DNA of 64,000 nt. It comes from Glebionis coronaria. Lineage: Eukaryota; Streptophyta; Magnoliopsida; Asterales; Asteraceae. Under the pieces are notes generated by a model, which was given only the letters and a program-made list of their open reading frames with translations, had not been told where the DNA came from and ran no database searches. Every line of letters starts with the position of its first letter. The stretch's first letter is position 1. This document shows, piece by piece, positions 23,414 through 34,047 of the stretch. The translations under genes were made by a program, and so were the position numbers. The DNA lies in the NCBI GenBank assembly GCA_025667525.1, contig CM046882.1:504316792-504380791 (forward strand), read 5' to 3'.

Positions 23414-23633
23414 AAAACAAAATTCGCAGAAAAGCACATGCGACTAAATATGGCCAGTCATGTACCAACCTTTTACTTAGTCAAAATTTATGGAAAACTG
23501 ACTGATAAATGAAGAAAACTGACTGATAAATGCATGAGAAACATGAAAGATAACAATGCCAAAATCTGGGAAGTTCCCGGTGACTACCCACTAGTCACAG
23601 GTCAAATTTTAGAGCCTACATGTCAAACCTTGT

Positions 23634-23645
23634 GCTCTGATACCA
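23634..23645 (-). other. Primer-binding site of the nested element
   Basis: GCTCTGATACCA on the plus strand is an exact TGGTATCAGAGC on the minus strand, four bases from the LTR. It matches the initiator-Met tRNA 3' end. Confidence 0.93.
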
Positions 23646-23649
23646 TAAT

Positions 23650-26255
23650 TGTAACACCCCACTTGGATAAGTGGACCGTTACGTGTATTTATGGCGTGTC
23701 ATCAAAGCATAAGGTAAATGTCCTAAAACATTAACTGACCATAAAGGAAATACCGGAATCAAACATCGGTAATCCAAACATAAGCTCAAAACATAAAAAG
23801 TAAATACCGAAGGAAAGGACTAAACAATGTCCAAATAAGCAGAATAATGCAAGCAGTGCATAAAGTAAGAAGTCTAGATAGCTTCCATCCAATGCACATG
23901 CTCTCAGAATCCTAAGAGCGTCCTGGTGTACCTGCCGTTAGAACATGAAAAGAACTACGGCTGAGCATAACGCCCAATGAACGGATATAAAGCATGATAC
24001 GAAATACTGAAATGAAGCAGATGATAAAATACTGAAGCTGTAAGACGGATAAGTAAAGTTGCAGTGGAAATATGTGTATAATATGAAAAGTCTGATTTAT
24101 AAATAATAAAGCGGAACTATTATCTGTTAAATTTGAAAACATGCATTTACTGTATTTTAACTGCCAAGAGCTTATATAGGTCATGTGCTGTAACAACTGT
24201 TGCATGAATAACTGAAGGGGTGACCTCGTCATGCTGTAGATGGGTGACCTCTAAATAATTTGCTGGGTGGAGGGATCAGCTCCAATGTGAAGGATGTAGA
24301 GCACACGTCACATTCACCTGATAACTGTAAACTGATTGCCTAGGATGCATCCATACGCCTGACTAATAATACTGATCAAATGGCCAAGTTGAGCTGAATG
24401 GGACGCTGCAGGATATCACTCTCCTACAGGTGAGTCATGACACCGGTGCCTCAAGTGTCATGGTTACGGTACCTCCGTAACTAGTACAACTAAGTGGTCA
24501 TGCTTGTATATAAGGCTCAGGCAATATCTTAGTTATTTAAATAATTTCTGATAATTTATAACATATACTGGGGAAAACATTTGGCTGCAGACGGGGAATC
24601 CTAATCAAGCATAGGAAAGGAAGTCCTTACGGAAGGACGGAAAATCCGTACCTCGTGTCCAGTAATGAAATAAGAACGAAAGCTGAGAGATCTACTCCGT
24701 TCACGGATACTACATATATAAGGGACGTAAATGAGTTGTCTGATATCTGTTTAGTTTACTGATTTTTAACTGTTCTCAGTTTGATTTATTTATACTTGTA
24801 GTACTGTTTGTATATAATATGCTAATGTCTGACTATTCGATAATATTACTGATTAACATATTTTCCGTATACATGAATATTGTATAATGTGCAAATTCTG
24901 ATATAATTATTAGTACTATTAATAGTAATCTGATATAATTAGAAAGTTTATAAATTCGTTTCTTTGAAAATATTAATTAAATCACATGTTTCAAAATAAT
25001 TAAAAGGTAAAACAATATCGATTTAATTTTACAAATTAAATTAATAAAATTTAACAATTTAATTAATCTATTTATAAAACATCTTATAACATGATTTAAC
25101 TAATATAAGTATTTTCTCGCGTTTACAGTTACTAGTTATCCCGAAAACCCGTGCTAAAATCTTCCCCGAGATACCCATGTCTCGGGTTAGCCAAACCGAG
25201 CCCAACAGCCCCCGGCTGTGGTTCGTTCGTTGCTGGTCCACCACAGTAGCACCGGCTTAAGCCGGCAGCCACTGTCCTCCTACGGTTCCCACTGTTTTTG
25301 GCCATTTTCTTCCCACTGTTAATGCAATGGTTCCCACTGCTTCAAACAAACACCCCCTGATGAGTTAAACCCAAACACACCCCTGCTACGTCAATCCCAA
25401 ACACCCCCTTGCTGCATCTTTTACCCACTGTTTTTATTAAACAAACCCGCTGGTGGGTTTATACTGCTGCCGACAGAACACCAAACCAAACCACCCCTTG
25501 TGGGTCACGACTGGCCCAAGCAGCAACCACACCGAGACCTTGATGGTCTCGGTTTTCGTGAACCCCAAACAAACCCCTCATTTTCTGATTAGATCATGTT
25601 TAATATTATGAACAACATGTGTTCTTGTTGTGATAAATCAAGAATTCGTGATGTTAAGAGAGAGGAAAACAAAAAGGAATACCGTTATAAGATTCATGAG
25701 TAACCACAACCCAAACCCTCGAATCCAGGCTAAGAAAGTCTCGATCTCCTTTTTCTTGTTTTCTTTTTCTGTTGGCAGCAACAAAGAACTCAAACCTAGT
25801 TCTTTTTTTTTTGTTACTGATCGTGAGAAAGGAAAGGGGTTTACCCCGTTTATTTGTCTTTGTGAAATGGGTCAGGCCCTATAGTCCACTTCTTTCTTTG
25901 TTTATTAAACCAAACCGCCACCCTTAAATATATAAGTTTTCCGTTTGATTTTTCGACACTTATAGATTATCACGCATACGTATTTATATTTCTCGTGTTT
26001 TAATTTTCAGAAACGTAATACCCTTTTTTGTCCTCATAATTATTTTCTGAATAATTAGTTTTTTTTTTATTTTCTGAATAATTAGTTATTGTAATAATAA
26101 TTACGTGATACGTACATAATATTTTTCTGTGCTTAATAATTAAATATTGTAAAATTTAAATGAGAATGAGATTACGTGTAATTAATGATTAACGTTTAAT
26201 TAAAGCTGAGACTACGCGTATTTAATATACGAAGATTTTAAATACGGGTTTTACA
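23650..26255 (-). repeat. Right LTR (5' LTR) of the nested element
   Basis: 2,606 bp, partner of 16326-18923. It keeps the 25531-25553 hairpin (ACCGAGACC/GGTCTCGGT) and the CCCGAGA/TCTCGGG stem near 25155-25177. A small extra repeat of TTATTTTCTGAATAATTAGTT lies at about 26040-26090. Confidence 0.9.
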
Positions 26256-26639
26256 TGTGGTGTTAGACGTTTTGGAATCAAATGGAAACTCAATCCTCGA
26301 TTCATCGGACCGTTTGATATCATCGAGCGAGTTGGTGAAGTATCATATCGTTTAGCGTTACCTCTGCAGCTTTCTCACGTTAATGACGTTTTCCATGTGT
26401 CCTTACTGAGAGGGTACAATTATCATCCCCTGTACACGGTTCAGTATCCACTGGAACAAATTCGTGAAGATCTTTCCTTCATAGAGGAATCCGAGCGAGT
26501 TCTTGACAGACAAGAACGCGTCATGAGGAAGAAGACGATTCAAATCGTCAACATCCTTTGGAGGGATCATACCGAGCGGGAAGCCACTTGGGAAACAGAG
26601 GAGTCGATCCGGGCTTCTTACCCTCATTTCAAGTTTTGA
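26256..26639 (+). pseudogene. Chromovirus pol copy 2, C-terminal part with chromodomain
   Basis: Continuation of the interrupted integrase frame after the nested element. It contains FIGPFDIIERV, LSHVNDVFHVSLLRG (about 26373-26417) and the chromodomain-like tail (DRQERVMRKK; ILWRDHTEREATWETEESI), ending with TGA at 26637-26639. Unlike copy 1, the tail has no internal stop. In chromoviruses this domain guides integration to particular chromatin. Confidence 0.88.
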
Positions 26640-26701
26640 ATTCGGGTATGTTCCTATTTCAGTTTACTTCATCTATAATTCGGGGACGAATTATTCTTTT
26701 T

Positions 26702-26711
26702 GGGGGGAAGA
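26702..26711 (+). other. Polypurine tract before the last chromovirus LTR
   Basis: GGGGGGAAGA, two bases before the LTR start. It shares the CGGGGACGAATTATTCTTTT upstream block with the PPT at 8452. Confidence 0.88.
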
Positions 26712-27472
26712 ATTGTAAAACCCGCATACTTTTACCATGAACAGTACACTTAGTAAACGTATGTACCAATTAAAACTTTCCTTTTATAGCACGAACACGT
26801 GTCACGAATATTAAATTCAGAAATTACATACGTGTTATTGCACGATAAGTATTAAGTACGCGATATTACACGATAATTATTAACCATAATAATTATAATC
26901 CCGAACATGAAATCATGAACGTTAAATCACGAACATGTAACTACGCATGTATTTATTACAATACGATCGTTTTCATACAAGTATTAACACGAATAATTAA
27001 TTACAACATGACACGAAAACGCTAACAAGTGAACACGTAAATTATAAGACATGAAAAACGTACGAGTTTCCTTTGTGGGCCCTTATAGCCGCGGACAACA
27101 AAGACAAGGGAGGGCCCAGGCCTAGTTTGGTTTTTAACTAAATAAACAAAAAGGGAAAAACCTTTTTCATTCTACAGAGTTTTGATAGAAAAATAAAACC
27201 CTAGCCTCCTCTCCTTTTCGCCGGCTACATCACACCACCAAGGGGTGTTTGTTTGATTTTGGTGATTAGAAATCAAGTGTTAGTGTTCGTGTTATTATTC
27301 TCATTTGATTCACGCATTCGGTAAATCCTTTAATCCTTTTCTTTTATTCTTTTTATTTAATCAAGAACACATGAACATGGGAAACATTAAAACAAGTAAT
27401 AAACATGCTAGAAATCATGGTGTAATAAAAAGAATGGTTTGGGGTTCGGGCTTGGTTTGGCTGACGCAAGAA

Positions 27473-27779
27473 CCGAGAGCCTAAGCTCTCAGTGGTCGTT
27501 GTATCACCACCAACCGAGACCTCAATGGTCTCAGTGTGGGCTGTGGTGTCTCGGTAGCAGGGAACAAGGACCCCGACGCAAGTCGGGGTGGCCTTGTGGT
27601 TTGTTTGGTCTTAGCACATCAGCAAGAACACCACCGGTCTAAGACTGGTGGCTGTTTTGGTCAAGCGGGGGGAGCGGCGACAGTAGGGGGACCACCGACT
27701 AACTATCGGTGGGAACTCTGTCGTGGGCAGTGGCTAGCCGAGGCAGACCAGGGGCAAACCACCAGCTGCAGCCGGTGGT
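27473..27779 (+). repeat. GC-rich hairpin cluster in the 3' LTR
   Basis: Stem-loops at 27473-27492 (GAGAGC/GCTCTC), 27514-27534 (GAGACC/GGTCTC, loop TCAAT), 27571-27588 (CCCCGAC/GTCGGGG, loop GCAA), 27631-27651 (CCACCGGTC/GACTGGTGG with a G-T pair), 27692-27712 (CCACCGA/TCGGTGG) and 27758-27779 (ACCACC/GGTGGT). It corresponds to 9263-9557 in the middle LTR, with different stem sequences. Confidence 0.82.
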
Positions 27780-28375
27780 GAATATGAACTAGCAGTGGCA
27801 ACCGGCTAGGCCGGGTAGCCACTGCTAAGGGGGTGCTTGTTTCGGTCCGGTTCATGGGGAATTCGGTTTGGTTCACGTTCGTTCTAAATTGAAAACACGG
27901 GTTCGGTTCATGGGAAATTTTTACAAGTTTACATTTTTACAAGTTTACATTTTTACAAGTATATTATTTTAACAAGAAACTTAAATTAATTTAATCATGA
28001 CTAGTAATTAATTTAATTTAACATGGACTTAGGATATTATTATTTTAGTAATAATACATGTTTTAACCTAAGTATTTTTATTATTTAATTTAGACTATAG
28101 TATTAATTAATTATTTAAAACATGGAATATAATTAATTAATAAACATGACTTAGGTTATAATTAATAAAATATTAATACATGTTTAACCTAAGTATTTTA
28201 TATGCTTTAATTTAATTAAATCATGCTTATATTTAATTAAATCGTATAACCTATAGTTTATTTAATTAACATGTTATTATTGATAAACTATACAAATAAT
28301 CACATGACTTATGATATTTAACCAGTAAACTTAAGCTTATATTATTAGCTTATTAACCCAACTTATTTCTAAATA

Positions 28376-28570
28376 TGGAAACTTTCTATTTCAGGAAACT
28401 TACTATTTTTGGAAACTTTCTATTTTTAGAAACTGATCTATTTTTAGAAGCTATTCTATTTTTGGAAACTTTCTATTTTAGGAAACTTTCTATTTTATGA
28501 AACTTTCTATTTTAGGAAACTTTCTATTTTAGGAAACTTTCTACTTTAGGAAACCTGCTATTTTTATAAA
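28376..28570 (+). repeat. LTR minisatellite, expanded array
   Basis: About twelve degenerate units of GGAAACTTTCTATTTTA in tandem, the counterpart of 10104-10265. Confidence 0.85.
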
Positions 28571-29804
28571 GTTACTTATTATTACACAACAAGTATAATA
28601 ATACAAGAATACAAGTTAATACTTAACGAGAATACATGAAATACATGATAAACACAATATAACATTAAAATCAGTAAAACAAGACAAGAACATATAAAAC
28701 AAGCTAAGACATGATATAATCAGTTACGTACTCAGTAAACAGAATACTTATACATGTCCCCTATTTATGTAGCATTAGTGAGATCGGAGTAGGCTTTCAT
28801 CCTTCCGTTTTTCTTCGTTCACTGGACACAAGGTACGGATTTCTCGTCCTTCAGTATGGACATTCTTTCCTTATTAGGATTCCCGTTTGCAGCCAACTGT
28901 TTTTCTAGTATTGTTTTATATGATTGATTACTTATGTTAGTTTAAGAGCCTAAGCCATATACATGCATGACCAATGTCACCTAGTTATGGAGGTACCATA
29001 ACCATAACACTAGAGGCACCACTGTTATGACTTCCCCATGGCGGAGTGATTGCTCGTAGCCTCCCTTTTTAGTTATTTGGCCATTGTTATTATATTATCA
29101 TGTGGGGTGTATGGGTGCATCCTAGTTACATGTTTTTACAGGATTTTCATGGTGAATGCGATGTGTGCCTTGCATCCTTCACAAGGAGTTGATCCCTCCT
29201 ACCCAGACTATTTAATTAGAGGAAACCCCTCTAACTACATGACGAGGTCTCCCTTCCAAGTATTCATGCACGGTGGAACCTCATGACCTATACAGGCTAT
29301 TGGCTAATTAATACAGATTTTACATAAAAACATAAGTCTTTTCAAATTATAAAACCAGTTTTATGAACATGTTTCTAGGTTACTTAGGACTTAAACATTT
29401 CCGCTGCTATTAGTCTTTTACGCTTATGTTATTCCATGCTATACTTGTATATCCGTTCACTGGGTGTTATGCTCAACCGTTTTCCTTTCATGTTCCCAAA
29501 CGACAGGTACTCAAGGGCGCTCGTAGACTTTAAGCGTACGTGCATATGGATTGCAAGCTATCTAGTCTTCTCTACTTTATGCATTTCATCATACATTTTG
29601 TTACTTATTTCTATGGACATTGTTTACTCTTTTTCCATTACAGTACTTATGTTTGTGTGTCATGAGCTTATACTTGTACTACCGATGTTTGTTTCCGGTA
29701 TTTCTATTCATGGTCAATTAATGTTTATAAGACATTTACCTTGTATGATTTGATGACACGCCATAATTACGCGTGACATTCCATTTACCAAATAGGGTGT
29801 TACA

Positions 29805-30154
29805 ATATGTGTGTTAAATATGTAAAAACAAAAACTTAAAAACAGTAAATGAAATTTTTATGATTAAATTTTAAATAAATTAAATGTAGTTAAATGAAAC
29901 TTGTTATTTTTTATATATTATGATTTAAACTTTATACTTTAAACATATAATATATAAAAAATATATTTAAACTCAAAACAAATATGAATTTGACTTATGT
30001 CAATGCTTATAATTAATATATATACTTAACCTTACAAAATATGTTTCTTTGACATAAAGTTGAAATAAAAGAATAGATCAATTTTGTTAAATAGTTGTTA
30101 ACCATTCATTAAAGTATATATTAATGTATTATTATACAATTGTTTTTTGATAAG
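29805..30154. other. AT-rich spacer between chromovirus and Athila-like element
   Basis: About 350 bp of AT-rich DNA with no coding frame or repeat that I recognise. Its last five bases, ATAAG (30150-30154), are the left target duplication of the next element. Confidence 0.7.
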
Positions 30155-31064
30155 TGATATGAGCTTAATTACTCATATAATTTGTATCAAATAACAATGA
30201 AATTATGCATTAAATGTATCAAATATGCCTTGAATATGCTTGTTTCTTGTTTGAATGTGTGTAGGTACCAAGTTCGCGAAAACCGGCAAATATCGACACG
30301 AGATTGATGAAAAAGATCGAGGAAGCCAAAATCGAGTTCGATTTAGAGGATTTAATATTTAAATAAGTGATTTGGGCTAAGTGGGTCCCACAATGGGGTA
30401 AATGGGCTCAAAAGCCCATTGTTGATTCAAGTTAATGAAATAAAACTCTTTGACAAGTCCAATAGGCCCAAAATGGGAATTTTATTCGGCTGGAAATTTG
30501 GCATTGGGCTTCAAGCCCATTTACTGGAATAAAATGAAGACAAGCGAATTTGGGCCTTAGGGTTTTTGATAATCATTGTAACGTGTATAAAACACGTTTT
30601 TACACCAAATAAATAACTCTTCTTCATACAAACCGTTCCCTCACCCTTATTTTACCACGTCACATTCCACCAAACATTAAGTAAATTACAACCACCGTCC
30701 CACTTCACACATAAATAAACAAACGTGTTATCACCACACGTCACCCATATCTCTTACCCACTTTCTTTCATTAAATTAAACTTTCGATACAAATAAGGTG
30801 TATTACTTTCACCTTTCTCCCCCATCTCCCAAAACACAAAAAAAACCCAATAAAAACTCATTGTTCATCAAACCCTAGCAAAGTAAAAAGTCCTTATTAT
30901 TTAGGGCTTTTTATTTATTCAATTAATTCACATCAAGGGGAATAAAACCCCCAATCTTATAGGAAGAGAATAAGAGGTATGCAGTGGCTACGTGGCATCT
31001 TTCTATTGGAGATGACACCTCAATCTCCCAATCCCACCAATCAGAGAGCAAGAAAGAAGCACAA

Positions 31065-31102
31065 CTAGCACACGGATGCCACGTTGGCGATCCGTGTGCT
31101 AG
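31065..31102 (+). promoter_or_regulatory. Long hairpin upstream of the Athila TATA box
   Basis: Arms CTAGCACACGGAT and ATCCGTGTGCTAG pair perfectly over 13 bp, and the inner GCCA/TGGC extends the stem with one unpaired G and a CGT loop. It is 120-160 bp upstream of the TATA box. The 3' LTR copy (42599-42636) has one mismatch in the stem. Confidence 0.75.
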
Positions 31103-31223
31103 ATTGAGTCATCTCAGCCATCCGATCAAAGAAAGAGAAAGGAAGAGAAGATCGAAGGCCAGAAATAAAAGGGAATATACTCCAGATGATGCGAATATCG
31201 TCCTCAGCAAAGCCCTGGAAAGG

Positions 31224-31233
31224 CTATAAAAAC
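31224..31233 (+). promoter_or_regulatory. TATA box of the Athila 5' LTR
   Basis: CTATAAAAAC about 1.07 kb into the LTR, followed by a C-rich stretch. The same box is at 42758-42767 in the 3' LTR. Transcription would start about 30 bp downstream. Confidence 0.65.
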
Positions 31234-32561
31234 CCCCCATTTTTACTTGTAAAATCATCCTTTACTTTTAGTTTAATGTTATGCTGTAGAAATAGCTTTA
31301 GGTTAATTTGTATTTCTTTTATAGAGTATTGTACAATTTCTGAAAATTAATGAAAGTATTGATTTAATTTACACTCGTGTCTTCTTTAATTACTTTTATT
31401 GCTTTAAGTTGATAAACGAATTAAACTTATTGTCTGTTTCATAAGGATAACATTTGTGATGGTGAGAATAAGCTAAATAATAGCTTAATTCTTATTATCA
31501 AAAGTAAAAAAGGATCTAATTAATTTTTCCCTACTGGAAAAATTAAACAAAAATAATTCTGCTTCGTTTGGTGGTGCGAATGGTGGTCTCGGTTGAATAA
31601 TAATGGTGGTATGGTGGTGTTCCGGTGATGGAGTGCTCGCGTATTTAACCAGCTCAGCGCTGCGTTACGGCACAACGGATTCTTCAAAAGGTTCACAGTC
31701 TCTTTTAATTCAAAAGTTTTTAGATTAAATTTGTTTCTATGTTAATTATTTTGGGAAATTTGATGTTGCTACTTGAATTTAATAGTGTATCTGATTTTTA
31801 TCACTAGTTCTGTCTGTTATAAATGAAGTTTCTGATTTATTTTGTATGAAGTAGTATAAGAGATTCATGAATTCTGTAATGACTGATATGTTAGTTTAAG
31901 TTTTTATATGGGATTTTATATGATTGATTTGAGGATGAATTAGTTTCTGTCATGTTATATTTTTAACTTGATTTATCAGTTTTAGTTTTGAACGATTCTG
32001 GATGGTTTATACGAGCTTAAGTTTCAGTCAGATATGGTGATTAATTGCTTTAAGTTGATGATCTGCTGAATTTGAATTGGTAGTTTTGTTATAACTTACT
32101 TGTGTTTTAGCCTTTACTGTTTAAAAGCTGATATAATCTCTTCTTAGCTAATATAATCTGTTTCTTATTTGCTAAATGTTTGAATTTAAGTTACTGAATT
32201 TGTAATCTGTTTTTCTTTGTTTTGAGATTTGCTTGCTAAATGATGAGCTGACTTATCTGGTTATTTGAAGTTTATTAGCATTATTTAAGATTGCTGATAA
32301 TTTTTGTATGATTTTATTTGCTGGTAAATTACTCTAACTGTTTATTCAAATTTGGTTATTTGGGTTGTCGTAAATTACTTGATAGTTTTTTTAGCTGTTA
32401 TATGTAACGAGTTTATTTGATTTGCAAGTGATCAGATCTTACTGATATGTGAACTCATAAGTTGTTTCCTAACAGCTTATATCAAAATAAGCTACCAAAG
32501 AGTCTTTCCTAAGACTCTCTTCTTATTGATCTGTCAAAAGAATTAAATTCCAAAAAATATG

Positions 32562-32634
32562 TCTCATTTGGGATTCGAACTCGATACCTCTTGTTTGTGA
32601 GCATTGTGTGATAACCATCTGGGCTAACTGCCCT
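32562..32634 (-). repeat. tRNA-like (SINE-type) segment within the LTR
   Basis: The minus strand begins GGGCAGTTAGCCCAGATGG (A-box-like) and continues to GAGTTCGAATCCC (B-box) 45 bases later, close to the spacing of a tRNA gene. The acceptor and T stems do not pair properly, so it is not a working tRNA. The same sequence is in the 3' LTR at 44099-44171. Confidence 0.6.
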
Positions 32635-33386
32635 TTTGATTTCTTTTCCTGTTTATTAATTAATATAGTATAATTAATTCGGCAGATTTTATCCTTAGGT
32701 TCGTTTTATTTAGTAAGTTGTATTAGTTATGTTTTGTTATTAAAGTAATTTTTAGATTTCAAAAATTAATCAGTTTTTCTAATTAAATATACTTTCATAA
32801 ATATAAAAAAATAAAAATAAAATAAAATAAAATAAATATGTTTTTATTAAATTTAAAAAGTTTAATTAGTGTATTTTTAATTAAATAGATTTTTTATAAT
32901 ATTAGATTTTTATAAAAATAGTTTTTAAATAAATTTGTTTTAAGTGAATTTTTAATATAGTTTATTAGTTTTAAAAGTAAATTAGTTTAAAAGTCATTTT
33001 TATTAAATAGATTTATTTTGAAGATTTTTAATTAGTCTAATTTTTAAATAGTGTTAACTTTTAAGTAATTAATTGTTTGTAGAATTTTAATATAGCGGGG
33101 TTTAACGATTCATGCACTTTAGGTTTATTTTAAATAGTTTAAAATTGGTAGGTTTAATTTGTAGTTTAAAAACCGAAAACCAATTCAAATCGATTGTCCA
33201 AATCAAAACAAAACGTTTCAAATTCATAAGATCTTCGTGTACAACGAACTCGACTCACTCACGTGTTTAATTGAATTCGTCATTGGTAATATTAGTCTAT
33301 TACTTTTTCCTAAAGGTAATTTTCTAATTTACCCTATAACGTATATCAAATAAATCACTATACTATCCACGACACATCAAAAATTT

Positions 33387-33404
33387 TGGCGCCGCTGCCG
33401 GGGA
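33387..33404 (+). other. Primer-binding site of the Athila-like element
   Basis: TGGCGCCGCTGCCGGGGA, seven bases after the LTR. It differs by one base from the complement of the plant Asp tRNA 3' end used by Athila elements. Confidence 0.9.
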
Positions 33405-34047
33405 TCTTGTGTACGATTCGCTTTTGTGGAGATTTGTTGATCGTTGATTTGAAGACCCTTTCCGTCCTCGGAAAGTTTTGTTATTTTATTATAGTATGTA
33501 TCAGTTTTCTCGTTTTTTGTGAATAATATATTGTATTACGTAGCACAATAAGTTTACATATCTTTCAAATAAGCCTTAGTTGGGATTTCATCACCTAGCT
33601 ATTGTATTCGAATCCAAAACAAAAATAAAGGCAAAATAGATAAATACTAATAAGAAGTTTGAACTCGATTTATACAAACTATAAGGTGGGTATAAGGCGA
33701 CGTGCTATAAAAGGCCGTCTAAGGAAAAAGGTTTTTAAGTGCTTTGTGCCACCTCGTTTCCCCGCTTGCTTGTGCGTATATTGAGAGGGACAACCTATTA
33801 TTGGTTTGCCGACTCAAGTAGTAATAAATCTTATTTTTGTTGTTTACTTATTGAACCTCGAGACGTTTAGGTTTTCACCTATCGTTTCAAAGTCGACCGA
33901 GGGTAATTTACTTCCATAGTAGTTATCCTTATTCCTTGTTTTTATCGATCATTATTGATTGAGCAATACCAAATAAAATACCAACAATAATCTTCTTCTT
34001 GTCTAATTTCTTTTCTTCAATCCTCTAAATTCTCGTCTTTGTAGTTT
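33405..34047 (+). other. Athila leader
   Basis: About 640 bp of untranslated leader between PBS and the gag ATG. No coding frame or repeat that I recognise. Confidence 0.75.

Larger units (their letters stand above)
18924..23649 (-). pseudogene. Decayed internal region of the nested element
   Basis: Reading right to left: PBS (23634-23645), leader with four hairpin repeats (23204-23413), gag remnants (about 22480-21960, including ARKLKIL at about 22450 and QKSGNR at about 22195), a possible protease remnant near 21680 (LDTRYSFGGVTDEYV), an RT remnant (20524-20721: LNKVAFLSHP, PAKVKAITRLSR) and a chromodomain remnant near 19300-19380. No open frame of useful length remains. Integrase core motifs are not visible, and the space between RT and chromodomain is too small for them, so an internal deletion is likely. 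About 19575-20060 is taken up by CGTGAAC-rich repeats. Confidence 0.75.
16326..26255 (-). mobile_element. Nested minus-strand chromovirus-type element with 2.6-kb LTRs
   Basis: A 9,930-bp insertion into the integrase region of the host chromovirus. Both boundary LTRs (16326-18923 and 23650-26255) start TGTAACACCCC and end GGGTTTTACA on the plus strand. Flanks are CGTGG (16321-16325) and TGTGG (26256-26260), a 5-bp target duplication with one C/T change, and the interrupted chromovirus reading continues across. The PBS lies beside the right LTR and the PPT beside the left one, so the element reads right to left. The internal 4.7 kb is heavily decayed and too short for full gag-pol; integrase appears deleted. 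Its LTR blocks and chromodomain remnant match the host element, so it is a diverged relative. Confidence 0.9.
6081..29804 (+). mobile_element. Tandem Ty3/gypsy chromovirus (internal-LTR-internal-LTR), interrupted by a nested element
   Basis: Plus-strand Ty3/gypsy element of the chromovirus type: RT, RNase H, integrase and a C-terminal chromodomain, LTRs of about 3 kb (TGTAAAACCCG...GGGTGTTACA) and an initiator-Met-type PBS. The arrangement is unusual: a truncated pol (6081-8451), PPT, LTR (8465-11484), PBS, gag and pol (11903-16325, resumed at 26256-26639), PPT and LTR (26714-29804). The middle LTR therefore serves as 3' LTR on its left and 5' LTR on its right. The left copy starts abruptly inside RT at the sequence equivalent to 14402 of the right copy. 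Long LTRs, chromodomain and PBS suggest the Tekay/Del branch, which is an inference. The base after the last LTR is A (ATATG follows); no target duplication can be tested because the left end is lost. Confidence 0.8.
26714..29804 (+). repeat. 3' LTR of the tandem chromovirus
   Basis: 3,091 bp, TGTAAAACCCG...GGGTGTTACA. It is co-linear with 8465-11484 but clearly diverged, including replaced hairpin stems (27473-27779) and a longer minisatellite (28376-28570). No PBS follows. Confidence 0.87.
30155..33379 (+). repeat. 5' LTR of the Athila-like element
   Basis: 3,225 bp. Landmarks: hairpin 31065-31102, TATA box 31224-31233, a tRNA-like segment on the minus strand 32562-32634 and an (AAAAT)n run near 32808-32836. 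An 81-codon frame (30984-31229) is present in both LTRs because they are copies of each other; it ends at the TATA box, and I do not consider it a gene. Confidence 0.95.

Noticed and set aside
27439..27781. 67- and 81-codon frames in the GC-rich part of the 3' LTR
   Set aside because: Same situation as 9242-9565 and not conserved at protein level with it.
30984..31229. 81-codon frame in both Athila LTRs (second copy 42518-42763)
   Set aside because: The two copies are alike because the LTRs are alike. The frame crosses the 31065-31102 hairpin, ends at the TATA box and matches no family that I know.
32562..32634. Functional tRNA gene on the minus strand
   Set aside because: Acceptor and T stems do not pair, so only the promoter-like boxes remain.
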